This document shows, one piece after another, positions 1 through 7,564 of a DNA stretch of 23,671 bases. Positions within the stretch are counted from its first letter, which is position 1, and the number at the start of each line of letters is the position of its first letter. The translations under genes were made by a program, and so were the position numbers. The stretch comes from RGIG8775 sp045587785 (GTDB lineage: Bacteria; Bacillota; Clostridia; Oscillospirales; CAG-272): assembly GCA_045587785.1 (NCBI GenBank), contig JAZNDA010000088.1, forward strand, positions 1 to 23,671, given 5' to 3'. Below the pieces are notes generated by a model. The model ran no database searches, was not told the origin of the DNA, and saw only the letters and a list, made by a program, of their open reading frames with translations.

Positions 1-55
1 GAACAAGTGACAGCGGGTTTTGATATCTACTGTCACCCTACAGTGTCGACCGTCT

Positions 56-95
56 GGGCAAATCAGTTTTAACATGAGCTGGTTTGCCCTTTTCT
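56..95 (+). terminator. Rho-independent terminator of an upstream gene outside the window
   Basis: An 11-bp stem with one G-U pair (56-66 with 79-89, arm gggcaaatcag) closes a 12-base loop and is followed by TTTTCT. It separates pflB from whatever lies left of the window. No gene can be called in bases 1-55. Confidence 0.6.
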
Positions 96-103
96 GATGT
101 ATA

Positions 104-122
104 TATGTCGATATTTGTCGCA
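104..122 (+). promoter_or_regulatory. Two Spo0A-box-like sites 10 bp apart upstream of pflB
   Basis: TATGTCGAT (104-112) and TTTGTCGCA (114-122) match the 0A box TTTGTCRAA at 7 of 9 and 8 of 9 positions. Their cores start exactly 10 bp apart, the spacing at which Spo0A dimers bind in tandem in Bacillus. A weaker third copy of the core, TGTCGAC, lies at 44-50. Whether Spo0A binds here is inference. Confidence 0.3.
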
Positions 123-175
123 AACCATTCTCGGCATTTCGCATTCCGATCTCAGGCAAGGAGGTTACAAAATAT

Positions 176-2407
176 ATGGAACACAAAAATTGGAACGGCT
201 TTTGCGGGGGCGTTTGGATGAACGAGATCAACGTTCATGATTTTATTCAAAAAAATTACAAGGCTTACACGGGGGACGACGGCTTTTTAAAAAAAGCCAC
301 GCCGCGCACCGATTCTCTTATGCAAAAGGTAAATGCCCTTTTCGCCGAGGAGAGGCGTCGGGGCGGTGTTTTGGATATTGATACCGATACGGTATCGTCC
401 CTAAAGAACTATGCCCCTGGATATATTGACAAAAACAGCGAGATCATCGTGGGTATGCAGACCGACAGTCCGCTAAAGCGCGGTGTCAATCCGTTTGGCG
501 GCATACGCATGGCACGCCAAGCGTGCGAGGCTTACGGCTACAAGTTAGATGACAAGATCGAGGAGGAATTCCGTTTCCGCACCACTCACAACGACGGCGT
601 TTTCCGTATATACACCGATGAGATGCGTGCGGCACGCAAATGCCACGTTATCACGGGACTGCCCGACGCCTATGGCAGAGGCAGAATCATCGGCGATTAC
701 CGTCGGGTGGCATTATACGGCATTGACAGGCTGATCGAGCAAAAGAAAGCAGACAAAAAGCGTCTTGGGTCGGAGTGCTTTGACGTTGAGCACCTGCGTT
801 TGAGTGAGGAATTATATCAGCAGATCACGTTCCTTGGGTATCTGAAGGAAATGGCCGCCCTGTACGGCTTTGATATCAGCGAGCCTGCGGCAAACGCCAA
901 AGAGGCCATCCAGTGGACGTATTTTGCCTATCTCGGTGCCATCAAGGAGCAAAACGGTGCCGCCATGTCGCTTGGAAGAGTAAGTACTTTCTTTGACATT
1001 TACATAGAAAGAGATCTTGAGAATGGGCTTCTCACCGAGGAAGGGGCGCAAGAGCTGATCGATGATCTGGTCATCAAACTCCGCATAGCCCGTCATCTGC
1101 GCACGCCCGAGTACAACGAGCTGTTCGGCGGCGATCCCATGTGGATAACCGAGGCGGTCGGCGGTATGGGTGAGGACGGACGGACGCTTGTCACAAAGAG
1201 CAGCTTCCGTATCCTCAACACCCTTTATACGCTCGGGCCGTCTCCCGAGCCCAATCTGACTGTACTTTGGTCACAGGCTCTGCCTATGCCCTTCAAGCGT
1301 TTTTGCGCGAAGGTTTCTGCCGATACGGACTCCATTCAGTATGAGAACGATGACGTCATGCGTCCGATCTACGGGGACGATTATGCCATTGCCTGCTGTG
1401 TTTCCGCCATGAAGGTGGGAAAACAGATGCAGTTCTTCGGTGCCCGTTGCAATCTTGCCAAGCTGTTGCTGATCGCCATCAACGGCGGCTACGATACCAC
1501 AAGCCAAATGCACATCGGCCCCCAGATGCCCGTTATGCAGGGGGACAAGCTGGATTTTGACGCCGTTATGGAGCGGTTTGGCATCTATATCGAGTGGCTC
1601 TGCCATCTCTACGTCAACACCATGAACGCCATCCACTATATGCATGACAAGTATGCATACGAAAAGACCCAGATGGCACTTCACGATACAGAGGTCGAGC
1701 GTTTCATGGCGTTTGGCGTTGCAGGCTTTTCCGTGGTTGCGGATTCTCTCAGTGCCATCCGTTTTGCCAGTGTCCGTCCCATTACCGACAAAGGCGGATT
1801 TGTTACGGATTTTGAGACCGTGGGCGACTTCCCCAAGTACGGAAATGACGATGACCGCGTGGATCTCATCGCCAAGGACATGGCGCACCGCTTTATTACG
1901 GAGCTGCGCAAAACCCCCACCTACAGAAACGCCGTCCACACCCTTTCGGTGCTGACAATTACCTCAAACGTCATGTACGGAAAAAATACGGGAGCTACCC
2001 CCGACGGCAGAAAAGCGTCAACACCGTTTGCTCCGGGTGCCAACCCCATGCACAACCGCGAGGAAAACGGCGCGCTTGCCTCGCTCAATTCCGTGGCAAA
2101 GATATCGTATGACGATTGCCGTGACGGCATCTCCAATACCTTCTCCATCACGCCCGAAGCACTTGGCAGAACAGAGGAAGAACGCATAGGGAATCTCGTT
2201 TCCATTCTGGACGGCTATTTTGCCAAAAAGGCACACCACATCAACGTCAACGTGATGAACCGCGAAACGCTTATGAAAGCGTATGAGAATCCCGAGGATT
2301 ACCCCAATCTGACCATCAGAGTTTCGGGATACGCCGTCAACTTCAACAAGCTGTCAAGAGAGCAACAGCGCGAAGTCATCAGCCGTACCTTCCACGAGAC
2401 GTTATGA
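176..2407 (+). CDS. pflB: Formate C-acetyltransferase (pyruvate formate-lyase)
   Basis: The 743-residue protein is the cytoplasmic glycyl-radical enzyme that converts pyruvate and CoA to acetyl-CoA and formate in anaerobic fermentation. The paired active-site cysteines are seen in IACCVSAMK (C407, C408). The radical glycine is in RVSGYAVNF near the C-terminus (G718). The length is close to the 760 residues of the Escherichia coli enzyme. The N-terminus (NWNGFCGGVW, then INVHDFIQKNY) aligns with the known start of the family, and AAGGAGGT lies about 9 bases before this ATG, so the start is secure. The stop codon overlaps the start of the activase gene, so the two are translated as a coupled pair. 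No convincing SigA promoter was found between 90 and 160; two Spo0A-like boxes lie there. Apart from that the gene looks ordinary and intact. Confidence 0.97.
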   Translation: MEHKNWNGFCGGVWMNEINVHDFIQKNYKAYTGDDGFLKKATPRTDSLMQKVNALFAEERRRGGVLDIDTDTVSSLKNYAPGYIDKNSEIIVGMQTDSPLKRGVNPFGGIRMARQACEAYGYKLDDKIEEEFRFRTTHNDGVFRIYTDEMRAARKCHVITGLPDAYGRGRIIGDYRRVALYGIDRLIEQKKADKKRLGSECFDVEHLRLSEELYQQITFLGYLKEMAALYGFDISEPAANAKEAIQWTYFAYLGAIKEQNGAAMSLGRVSTFFDIYIERDLENGLLTEEGAQELIDDLVIKLRIARHLRTPEYNELFGGDPMWITEAVGGMGEDGRTLVTKSSFRILNTLYTLGPSPEPNLTVLWSQALPMPFKRFCAKVSADTDSIQYENDDVMRPIYGDDYAIACCVSAMKVGKQMQFFGARCNLAKLLLIAINGGYDTTSQMHIGPQMPVMQGDKLDFDAVMERFGIYIEWLCHLYVNTMNAIHYMHDKYAYEKTQMALHDTEVERFMAFGVAGFSVVADSLSAIRFASVRPITDKGGFVTDFETVGDFPKYGNDDDRVDLIAKDMAHRFITELRKTPTYRNAVHTLSVLTITSNVMYGKNTGATPDGRKASTPFAPGANPMHNREENGALASLNSVAKISYDDCRDGISNTFSITPEALGRTEEERIGNLVSILDGYFAKKAHHINVNVMNRETLMKAYENPEDYPNLTIRVSGYAVNFNKLSREQQREVISRTFHETL

Positions 2408-3123
2408 CAGAAGCTAAGTCATCTTTCGGCGCTGTCCACTCGATACAAAGTCTCGGTACGGTGGACGGCCCCGGTGTGCGGTTCGTTGTGTTCTTGCAGG
2501 GCTGTCATCTGCGGTGCGGGTGCTGTCACAATCCCGACACGTGGGAACGCGGCGGCGGAACACGCTACACTGCCGAGGAAATCGCGGATAAAGCCGTCCG
2601 CTACAAAGAGTATTTCGGAGAATCGGGTGGCATCACGCTCTCGGGCGGTGAGCCTCTTTTGCAGGCTGAGTTTTGCCGCGAAGTCTTTGTGCATTGCCAT
2701 GAGCTCGGTATTCACACCTGTCTTGATACCTCGGGTGCGGTATGGAACGATTCGGTGAAAGCGTTGCTTTTGGAGACCGACAGAATTCTCCTTGACGTCA
2801 AGTACACGTCCGACGAGCTTTACAAAAAACACGTCGGCTGTAGCATGGAGCTTCCGCTCGCCTTTCTTGCCCGCGCGAATGAGCTGTCCGTTCCCGTGAC
2901 CCTAAGGCAGGTGATCATTCCAACTTTGAATGACACAGCTGAAAACATTCACGCCCTCAAAAAGATCGCGGGTGCCCATCCTTGTGTAGACAAGATCGAA
3001 TTGCTCCCGTTCCGCAAGATCTGTGAAGTCAAATATAAAAAAATGGGAATCCCCTTCCCGTTTGCTCATTTGCACGAACCGACCCCCGACACCATGGTTG
3101 AGCTTAACAACATGCTGAATTGA
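2404..3123 (+). CDS. pflA: Pyruvate formate-lyase activating enzyme (radical SAM)
   Basis: The 239-residue radical SAM enzyme uses a [4Fe-4S] cluster and S-adenosylmethionine to abstract hydrogen from the active glycine of PflB. The cluster motif CX3CX2C is seen as CHLRCGCC (C34, C38, C41), followed by the family signature CHNPDTW. SGGEPLLQ (about 80-87) is the SAM-binding GGE motif. The ATG overlaps the pflB stop as ATGA, so expression is coupled and the activase is probably made in low amounts relative to its target. The length matches the family. A terminator follows 9 bases after the stop, so the operon is just pflB-pflA. Confidence 0.96.
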   Translation: MTEAKSSFGAVHSIQSLGTVDGPGVRFVVFLQGCHLRCGCCHNPDTWERGGGTRYTAEEIADKAVRYKEYFGESGGITLSGGEPLLQAEFCREVFVHCHELGIHTCLDTSGAVWNDSVKALLLETDRILLDVKYTSDELYKKHVGCSMELPLAFLARANELSVPVTLRQVIIPTLNDTAENIHALKKIAGAHPCVDKIELLPFRKICEVKYKKMGIPFPFAHLHEPTPDTMVELNNMLN

Positions 3124-3132
3124 TTATGAAAA

Positions 3133-3167
3133 GAACACCGACAAGCTTTGTCGGTGTTCCCTTTTTT
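3133..3167. terminator. Terminator shared by convergent pflA and the aldo/keto reductase gene
   Basis: A perfect 12-bp stem (3133-3144 with 3148-3159, arm gaacaccgacaa) has a 3-base loop and is followed on the plus strand by CCCTTTTTTATT. On the minus strand only TTTTC follows, so it is stronger for pflA. The stop codon of the minus-strand gene (3169-3171) lies in the last T's of the plus-strand tract. Confidence 0.9.
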
Positions 3168-3168
3168 A

Positions 3169-4158
3169 TTACAAGGATATCTTATCAATGAGTGCAAGCT
3201 CATCGGCGGAAAAGCTGATGTTCTTGACCGCGCCGATGTTATCCAAGATCTGCGACGGCTTGGACGCGCCGATCAGCACACTGGTCACCTCTCCGTCACG
3301 AAGGACCCAGGCAAGTGCCATTTGCGCCAGTGTCTGACCGCGATTTTGCGCCACTTCATTCAGTGCGCGGATCTTTGCCAGCTTATCATCGGTCAGCGAC
3401 TTTTCGGTCAGAAATCTGCCGTCTGTTTTCACACGGCTGTCCTCGGGTGTTCCGTTCAGATATCGGTCGGTGAGCAACCCCTGCGCCAGTGGGCTGAACG
3501 CAATGATGCCTCGCCCAAGTGCTACCGAGGTCTCTTTCAGTCCGTTTTTCTCAATCGTTCTATCAAAGATGGAGTAGCGGTTTTGATTGATGACAAACGG
3601 GACGTGAAGCTCATTAAGAATGGCGGTTGCGCGAGCCAGCGTTTGTCCGTCATAATTGGAAAGACCCACGTAAAGCGCCTTTCCGCTCTGCACCGCGGTT
3701 GCCAGTGCTCCCATGGTCTCCTCAAGAGGCGTTTGGGGATCCATACGGTGATGGTAGAAGATGTCAACGTAATCAAGCCCCATACGGGAAAGGCTTTGGT
3801 CAAGGCTTGCCAGCAGATATTTGCGGCTTCCAAAGTCACCGTAGGGTCCTTCCCACATGTAATACCCCGCCTTGGTGCTGATGATAAGCTGGTCGCGGTA
3901 GGGGCGAAGATCCTCCTTCAGTATCTTCCCGAAATTGATCTCGGCAGTTCCTGCGGGCGGACCGTAATTGTTTGCCAGATCAAAATGAGTAATGCCGTTG
4001 TCAAATGCGACGCGACACATCTCCTTCATATTTTCAAAGGACGCCGTGTCGCCAAAATTGTGCCAAAGTCCGAGGGACACCAGAGGCAGCTTAAGTCCGC
4101 TTTTGCCGCATCTGTTATAAGGAAGAACTTCATATCTCCCGTTTGCCGCTTGATACAT
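3169..4158 (-). CDS. yghZ: Aldo/keto reductase, YghZ (L-glyceraldehyde 3-phosphate/methylglyoxal reductase) type
   Basis: The 329-residue protein is an NADPH-dependent TIM-barrel reductase. YghZ enzymes reduce L-glyceraldehyde 3-phosphate and methylglyoxal, so a detoxifying role in glycolysis is likely. The catalytic tetrad can be placed: D60 and Y65 in HFDLANNYGPP, K96 in ISTKAGY, H137 in FYHHRMD. The stretches SLGLWHNFG, SRKYLLASLDQSL and AFSPLAQGLLT are close to the E. coli protein as I remember it. The start at 4158 (MYQAANGRYE) is chosen because AAGGAG lies 7 bases before it; an upstream in-frame ATG at 4221 overlaps the -35 box. The gene is a single unit with its own promoter, divergent from spo0A and convergent with pflA. 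The exact substrate cannot be read from the sequence. Confidence 0.9.
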   Translation of the reverse strand: MYQAANGRYEVLPYNRCGKSGLKLPLVSLGLWHNFGDTASFENMKEMCRVAFDNGITHFDLANNYGPPAGTAEINFGKILKEDLRPYRDQLIISTKAGYYMWEGPYGDFGSRKYLLASLDQSLSRMGLDYVDIFYHHRMDPQTPLEETMGALATAVQSGKALYVGLSNYDGQTLARATAILNELHVPFVINQNRYSIFDRTIEKNGLKETSVALGRGIIAFSPLAQGLLTDRYLNGTPEDSRVKTDGRFLTEKSLTDDKLAKIRALNEVAQNRGQTLAQMALAWVLRDGEVTSVLIGASKPSQILDNIGAVKNISFSADELALIDKISL

Positions 4159-4192
4159 AATGATACTCCTTTTTGATTTCTTGTTTGATATT

Positions 4193-4221
4193 ATTATATC
4201 ATGGATTCCGTCTTTATTCAA
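4193..4221 (-). promoter_or_regulatory. SigA-type promoter of the aldo/keto reductase gene
   Basis: Reading the minus strand, TTGAAT (4216-4221), a 17-base spacer and TATAAT (4193-4198) lie about 35 bases before the start codon. Confidence 0.75.
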
Positions 4222-4323
4222 TATATTTTAATGATTTATATGCAAACATTCTGCTACTTCATAAACATTTTCAAATTTTCTTTTTTAGCAAAAAACGCCC
4301 CGTTTTTGCCAAAAGTAGATATA

Positions 4324-4342
4324 ATTGTAAAATATTTACAAT
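4324..4342. promoter_or_regulatory. Perfect inverted repeat, candidate operator between yghZ-like gene and spo0A
   Basis: The 8-bp arms ATTGTAAA and TTTACAAT flank the 3-base centre ATA. The repeat lies about 43 bases upstream of the spo0A -35 box and about 100 bases upstream of the reductase -35 box. Its outline resembles redox-regulator (Rex) sites with TTGT..ACAA ends, but it is 1 base shorter in the middle, so the binding protein is unknown. The rest of this 294-base AT-rich gap holds the two promoters and Spo0A-like sites. Confidence 0.35.
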
Positions 4343-4384
4343 TTTTCAATTGGAAATTTGTGGAATATTTTGTCTTAAAAACTA

Positions 4385-4413
4385 TTGCAATTTATGGAAA
4401 ATTATGGTAGAAT
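4385..4413 (+). promoter_or_regulatory. SigA-type promoter of spo0A
   Basis: TTGCAA (4385-4390), a 17-base spacer and TAGAAT (4408-4413) lie 39 bases before the start codon. TTTGTGGAA (4357-4365), one base off a Spo0A box, and TTTGTCTTA (4369-4377) lie just upstream. No clear SigH promoter was found. Confidence 0.7.
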
Positions 4414-4452
4414 TTATGCAGAAAAAATAAACACCAACAAGGAGGAATTCTC

Positions 4453-5229
4453 ATGGAATATTCAATCAAGCTACTGATCGCAGACGAAAACCCCGCCCAA
4501 AGACAAATATTAAAGGAAGGTCTTATCAGCGCGGGCTACAGAAATATTGAGGAAGCGAGCGACGGTGAGGATGCACTGGTACGCATCGGTCGCTATCATC
4601 CTGACATTGTTCTGATCGACATATGCCTTTCCAAGCTGGACGGCATCGGTGTCTTGCGCAACAGCAAAAGCATCAACTTCGCGCCCGACAAGCCGCCTGC
4701 CTTCATTCTGTTTTCAGTCTTTTCCAATCCAAACACCTTTATTCAGGCGGCAAGCGCGGGTGCGGAGCTTTGTCTGATGAAGCCTTATAACATCGGAAGT
4801 CTTTGCGAGCACATTCATTCCATCATTACCAGCAGAAGCCGAGGCATGCACGTGGTGACCGAAAACGCGCAATCCTCCGACATTGAGACACAGGTCACCA
4901 AGATCATTCATCAGATCGGTGTTCCCGCGCACATCAAGGGGTATCAATATTTGAGAACCGCTATTTTAATGACGGTGAATGACAGCGATATCATCAATTC
5001 TGTTACCAAGGTCCTCTACCCTTCCGTTGCCAAGCAATACCGCACGACCACCTCCCGTGTGGAGCGTGCCATCCGTCACGCTATTGAGGTAGCTTGGGAC
5101 AGAGGTGACGTAGACACCCTCAACAGCTATTTCGGCTACACCATTCAGCAAGGCCGCGGAAAGCCAACCAATTCGGAATTCATTGCCATGATCGCCGATA
5201 ATCTGAGGTTAAAGTATAAAATCAAATAG
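4453..5229 (+). CDS. spo0A: Sporulation transcription factor Spo0A
   Basis: The 258-residue response regulator is the master switch for entry into sporulation. Residues 5-125 are a receiver domain with acidic residues D11 and E12, the phosphate-accepting D56 (in VLIDICLSK) and the conserved K110. Residues about 147-257 are the Spo0A DNA-binding domain. It is unmistakable from TKIIHQIGVPAHIKGY, SRVERAIRHAIEVAW and GKPTNSEFIAMIADNL, the last including the recognition-helix region. AAGGAGG lies 7 bases before the ATG. The gene stands alone; in Bacillus and many clostridia spoIVB lies just upstream, and here it does not. A terminator follows directly. Activation presumably needs a phosphorelay or an orphan kinase encoded elsewhere. 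Confidence 0.97.
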   Translation: MEYSIKLLIADENPAQRQILKEGLISAGYRNIEEASDGEDALVRIGRYHPDIVLIDICLSKLDGIGVLRNSKSINFAPDKPPAFILFSVFSNPNTFIQAASAGAELCLMKPYNIGSLCEHIHSIITSRSRGMHVVTENAQSSDIETQVTKIIHQIGVPAHIKGYQYLRTAILMTVNDSDIINSVTKVLYPSVAKQYRTTTSRVERAIRHAIEVAWDRGDVDTLNSYFGYTIQQGRGKPTNSEFIAMIADNLRLKYKIK

Positions 5230-5241
5230 TTCATATGAAAA

Positions 5242-5278
5242 GCGAGGAGCAACCAAAACCGTTGCTCCCCGCATTTTT
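5242..5278. terminator. Terminator after spo0A
   Basis: A 12-bp stem with one A-C mismatch (5242-5253 with 5261-5272, arm gcgaggagcaac) and a 7-base loop is followed by ATTTTTATT on the plus strand. It may also act weakly (TTTTC) for the convergent gene on the minus strand. Confidence 0.8.
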
Positions 5279-5290
5279 ATTCTGCCCTTT

Positions 5291-7366
5291 TTATTTCTTA
5301 TATTTTTTATCGAAATATTCGATAAGTCTGTAGGCATTTCTGTTGATCTCTGCCATATACTTCGTGCACTCGGTATACTCCTCATGCTCGCTTGACATGA
5401 TTCCTTTGTTGGAGTTCACACTGGATACGTCGCGTAATCTGCCGTCAGGTCCGATTGCGTTTCTTGGGTCGTTATCAAGATACTGGAACCAGTGCCAACC
5501 AATACAGTTCTTCGCTTCAAGAAGTCGAAGCGTGTAGTTCTGATAGAACATACCTCTGTCCTTTTGGGTCTCTACGTACCAGCCGGCACCCGAGGTGTTT
5601 CCAAGCCCCGAGTCACCCGCCTTTGTGTAGAACTCGGTGATCATGAAGGGGCAGTTTGCGCTCTTGGCAATCAGATAAATACACTCTTCATTCGGCTGCC
5701 ACTCGCCGTACCAGTTAATGGTTATACAGTCAAGGTATCTGCCTGAAAATTTAAGTACCCATTCCGCATCTTTTATTTTGGTGAGACAACGTGACCCCAA
5801 AAACATATGGTTGGAGTCATACTTTTTCACGGCAGAGGCTGCCACATTGTAATATCTGTCCCAAACAAAGCCGCGGAAAAGCTCAAAATACTCCGGCTTA
5901 ATATCGTCATTTGTAGGCTCATCCTTGCCACTCATGTTGATCAGCCACGTCCAAGCGCATGCGTAGGAATAGTAGTTGTTCGGATTCGCGGGATTTAGCC
6001 TGAGATAGGAAAATATCATATTCTCTTCCATGGGAAGCTCGTTATCGGTGGTATAGCCCAGGACATAGGGATCATCCTTGCTTGCCTCCAGCACTTTCGC
6101 CTTTTCATCAACAAACTCAACAAACGCAGGATCAAAAACGTTCATGGTGTTATTTTCCGAGAATCTGCTGCTACCGCCCTGAGAGTTCGACGTGCCTATT
6201 CTACTACCGTATACGTCCGCAAAGCCGCCTATTTGGAGTTGACGAACCAAAGGATTGCTGCTCGACGTTGACACGTGTCTGTCCGGTGCGAAGGACGCAA
6301 AAAAGTGGAGATCATTTTTCAGTCGGTTGTTTGTAATCTCTCCCCAGTTTTCAAGCGTTCCAAACTTTTCAAGCGTTTTTTGCATTTGATATTCAGATCT
6401 ATCATAGCTGGGTACTACCTCGCTGAGCGCGCGAACAACATAAGGATAGCCCAGAGGATCGATGAACCACCATCTGCCGTCTATCTTCTTGGAATAAAAG
6501 AAACCTGTTGCCTCTTGACGTCTGTCCTCGTCCATAAGTCCGCCGAATTCGTCCACGGGGTAATCCTTTCTGGCGACGTACTCATCTATGTCGGTAAGAG
6601 CGGCAACCGTTCTTGTCTTTTCCGCCTTCTTTGCGGTGTCAAAGTCCTTCGGTGAGAACGAGTGCCAAACCGTTTCGGTATATTGCTCCTCGGGCGAACA
6701 AATAAGCTCGGCTTCGAGCTTAGGCTCTCTGAGCATTTCCTCATAGCGCACTCTCCACTCGGAATACATCTTTTCTGCCCAGCCCCAGATTTCGTCATCC
6801 TTTTCCTTGTTTCCCGACAGAGTTCTTGTCAAAAAGCAAACCGACGCGCTCTCATACTGCTCGATGCAAATGCTATCCCCTTCAAAAACGGGATTGGTTA
6901 ATCGCAGCTCATCTTCCGTATATTGGGTCGCCGTCAAAGCAAAGCAAATCGTTTTTTTGCCCTCTGCCTTTGCCTTGATTACTACGTCTGTAACGTCACA
7001 TCCGACAAATCCGCCAAAGAAAGCCTTTGCAGCCGCCTTTCCAAGCTTCGGCATTGTATTGTAAGTAAGAGCTTCAAGATCGCCCTCATAGTCAACAGGG
7101 TAAACCTCATAAAACAAACTTGCCCTGCCGATATAGATCTCTTCCTTCATCCTCACAGTCAGTCTAAGGCATTTTCCCGACAAGTCTTCGGTGTTAAATC
7201 TCACAAACAGAATTCGGTCACGATCGGTGCCGGGAGCATGCTTGAATACAAGTATTTCGGGAGGAATTCCCACGCTCTCGTTTATCTCTCTCGCGTTTTT
7301 ATCGGCAAACGCTCCGCTTCTCACATAGCTTGCGGATATTGGAATGAATTTCTTTAATTCTTTCAT
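5291..7366 (-). CDS. Clan GH-A glycoside hydrolase resembling GH50, with N-terminal DNRLRE-like domain
   Basis: The 691-residue protein has two parts. Residues 10-180 resemble a DNRLRE/CBM96-type beta-sandwich: SASYVRSGAFAD at the start, the late TYNTMPKLG motif, then CDVTDVV. Residues 285-690 look like a (beta/alpha)8 glycosidase. DGRWWFIDPLGYPYVV, then GYTTDNELPM with the likely acid/base E443 after N442, FMITEFYTK with the likely nucleophile E578, and GWHWFQYLDNDP recall GH50 agarase-type enzymes. There is no signal peptide or membrane segment, so it should act in the cytoplasm on imported oligosaccharides. The start is set by AAAGGAG 9 bases before the ATG; an upstream in-frame ATG at 7492 lies before the promoter. 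The gene is alone, with no transporter beside it. Substrate is unknown; assignment to GH50 rather than a sister family is from memory of motifs. Confidence 0.65.
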   Translation of the reverse strand: MKELKKFIPISASYVRSGAFADKNAREINESVGIPPEILVFKHAPGTDRDRILFVRFNTEDLSGKCLRLTVRMKEEIYIGRASLFYEVYPVDYEGDLEALTYNTMPKLGKAAAKAFFGGFVGCDVTDVVIKAKAEGKKTICFALTATQYTEDELRLTNPVFEGDSICIEQYESASVCFLTRTLSGNKEKDDEIWGWAEKMYSEWRVRYEEMLREPKLEAELICSPEEQYTETVWHSFSPKDFDTAKKAEKTRTVAALTDIDEYVARKDYPVDEFGGLMDEDRRQEATGFFYSKKIDGRWWFIDPLGYPYVVRALSEVVPSYDRSEYQMQKTLEKFGTLENWGEITNNRLKNDLHFFASFAPDRHVSTSSSNPLVRQLQIGGFADVYGSRIGTSNSQGGSSRFSENNTMNVFDPAFVEFVDEKAKVLEASKDDPYVLGYTTDNELPMEENMIFSYLRLNPANPNNYYSYACAWTWLINMSGKDEPTNDDIKPEYFELFRGFVWDRYYNVAASAVKKYDSNHMFLGSRCLTKIKDAEWVLKFSGRYLDCITINWYGEWQPNEECIYLIAKSANCPFMITEFYTKAGDSGLGNTSGAGWYVETQKDRGMFYQNYTLRLLEAKNCIGWHWFQYLDNDPRNAIGPDGRLRDVSSVNSNKGIMSSEHEEYTECTKYMAEINRNAYRLIEYFDKKYKK

Positions 7367-7397
7367 ATAAGGAGTCTCCTTTCCTTTTATTGACTGC

Positions 7398-7425
7398 ATT
7401 ATACCATAATTTTTCCCTTTGTCAA
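7398..7425 (-). promoter_or_regulatory. Full-consensus SigA promoter of the GH50-like gene
   Basis: Reading the minus strand, TTGACA (7420-7425), a 16-base spacer and TATAAT (7398-7403) match both boxes perfectly. The start codon is about 32 bases downstream, with AAAGGAG between. Nothing else was recognised in 7426-7564, including no clear terminator for the DUF711 gene. Confidence 0.85.
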
Positions 7426-7564
7426 CTACAAACCAAGCGTTTTGTGCAATTTGACGGTTTTTTTGTGAAACAAAACAAAGGCTCCAAAACAAATAAAAAC
7501 AAGAAATAATACCTACACCCCCACAAGGTCATCCGAACTTTGAGGGGATGCTTTGACAAATATT

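Noticed and set aside
7..36. Inverted repeat GTGACAG/CTGTCAC with a 16-base centre
   Set aside because: Only 7 bp, no T tract, and no gene context at the left edge; could be the end of an unseen gene.
1271..1939. Long open frame on the minus strand inside pflB
   Set aside because: It is antisense to a clear pflB, has no ribosome binding site and an unlikely protein composition.
3148..4176. Long plus-strand open frame opposite the aldo/keto reductase
   Set aside because: It begins inside the pflA terminator and mirrors a gene with a full catalytic tetrad; it is a shadow frame.
4324..4342. Rex operator
   Set aside because: The ends fit TTGT..ACAA but the centre is one base short of the known 18-base site, so I kept it only as an unassigned operator.
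7426..7564. Terminator of the DUF711 gene
   Set aside because: Only short imperfect stems are found (such as CATCC/GGATG) and no T tract follows.
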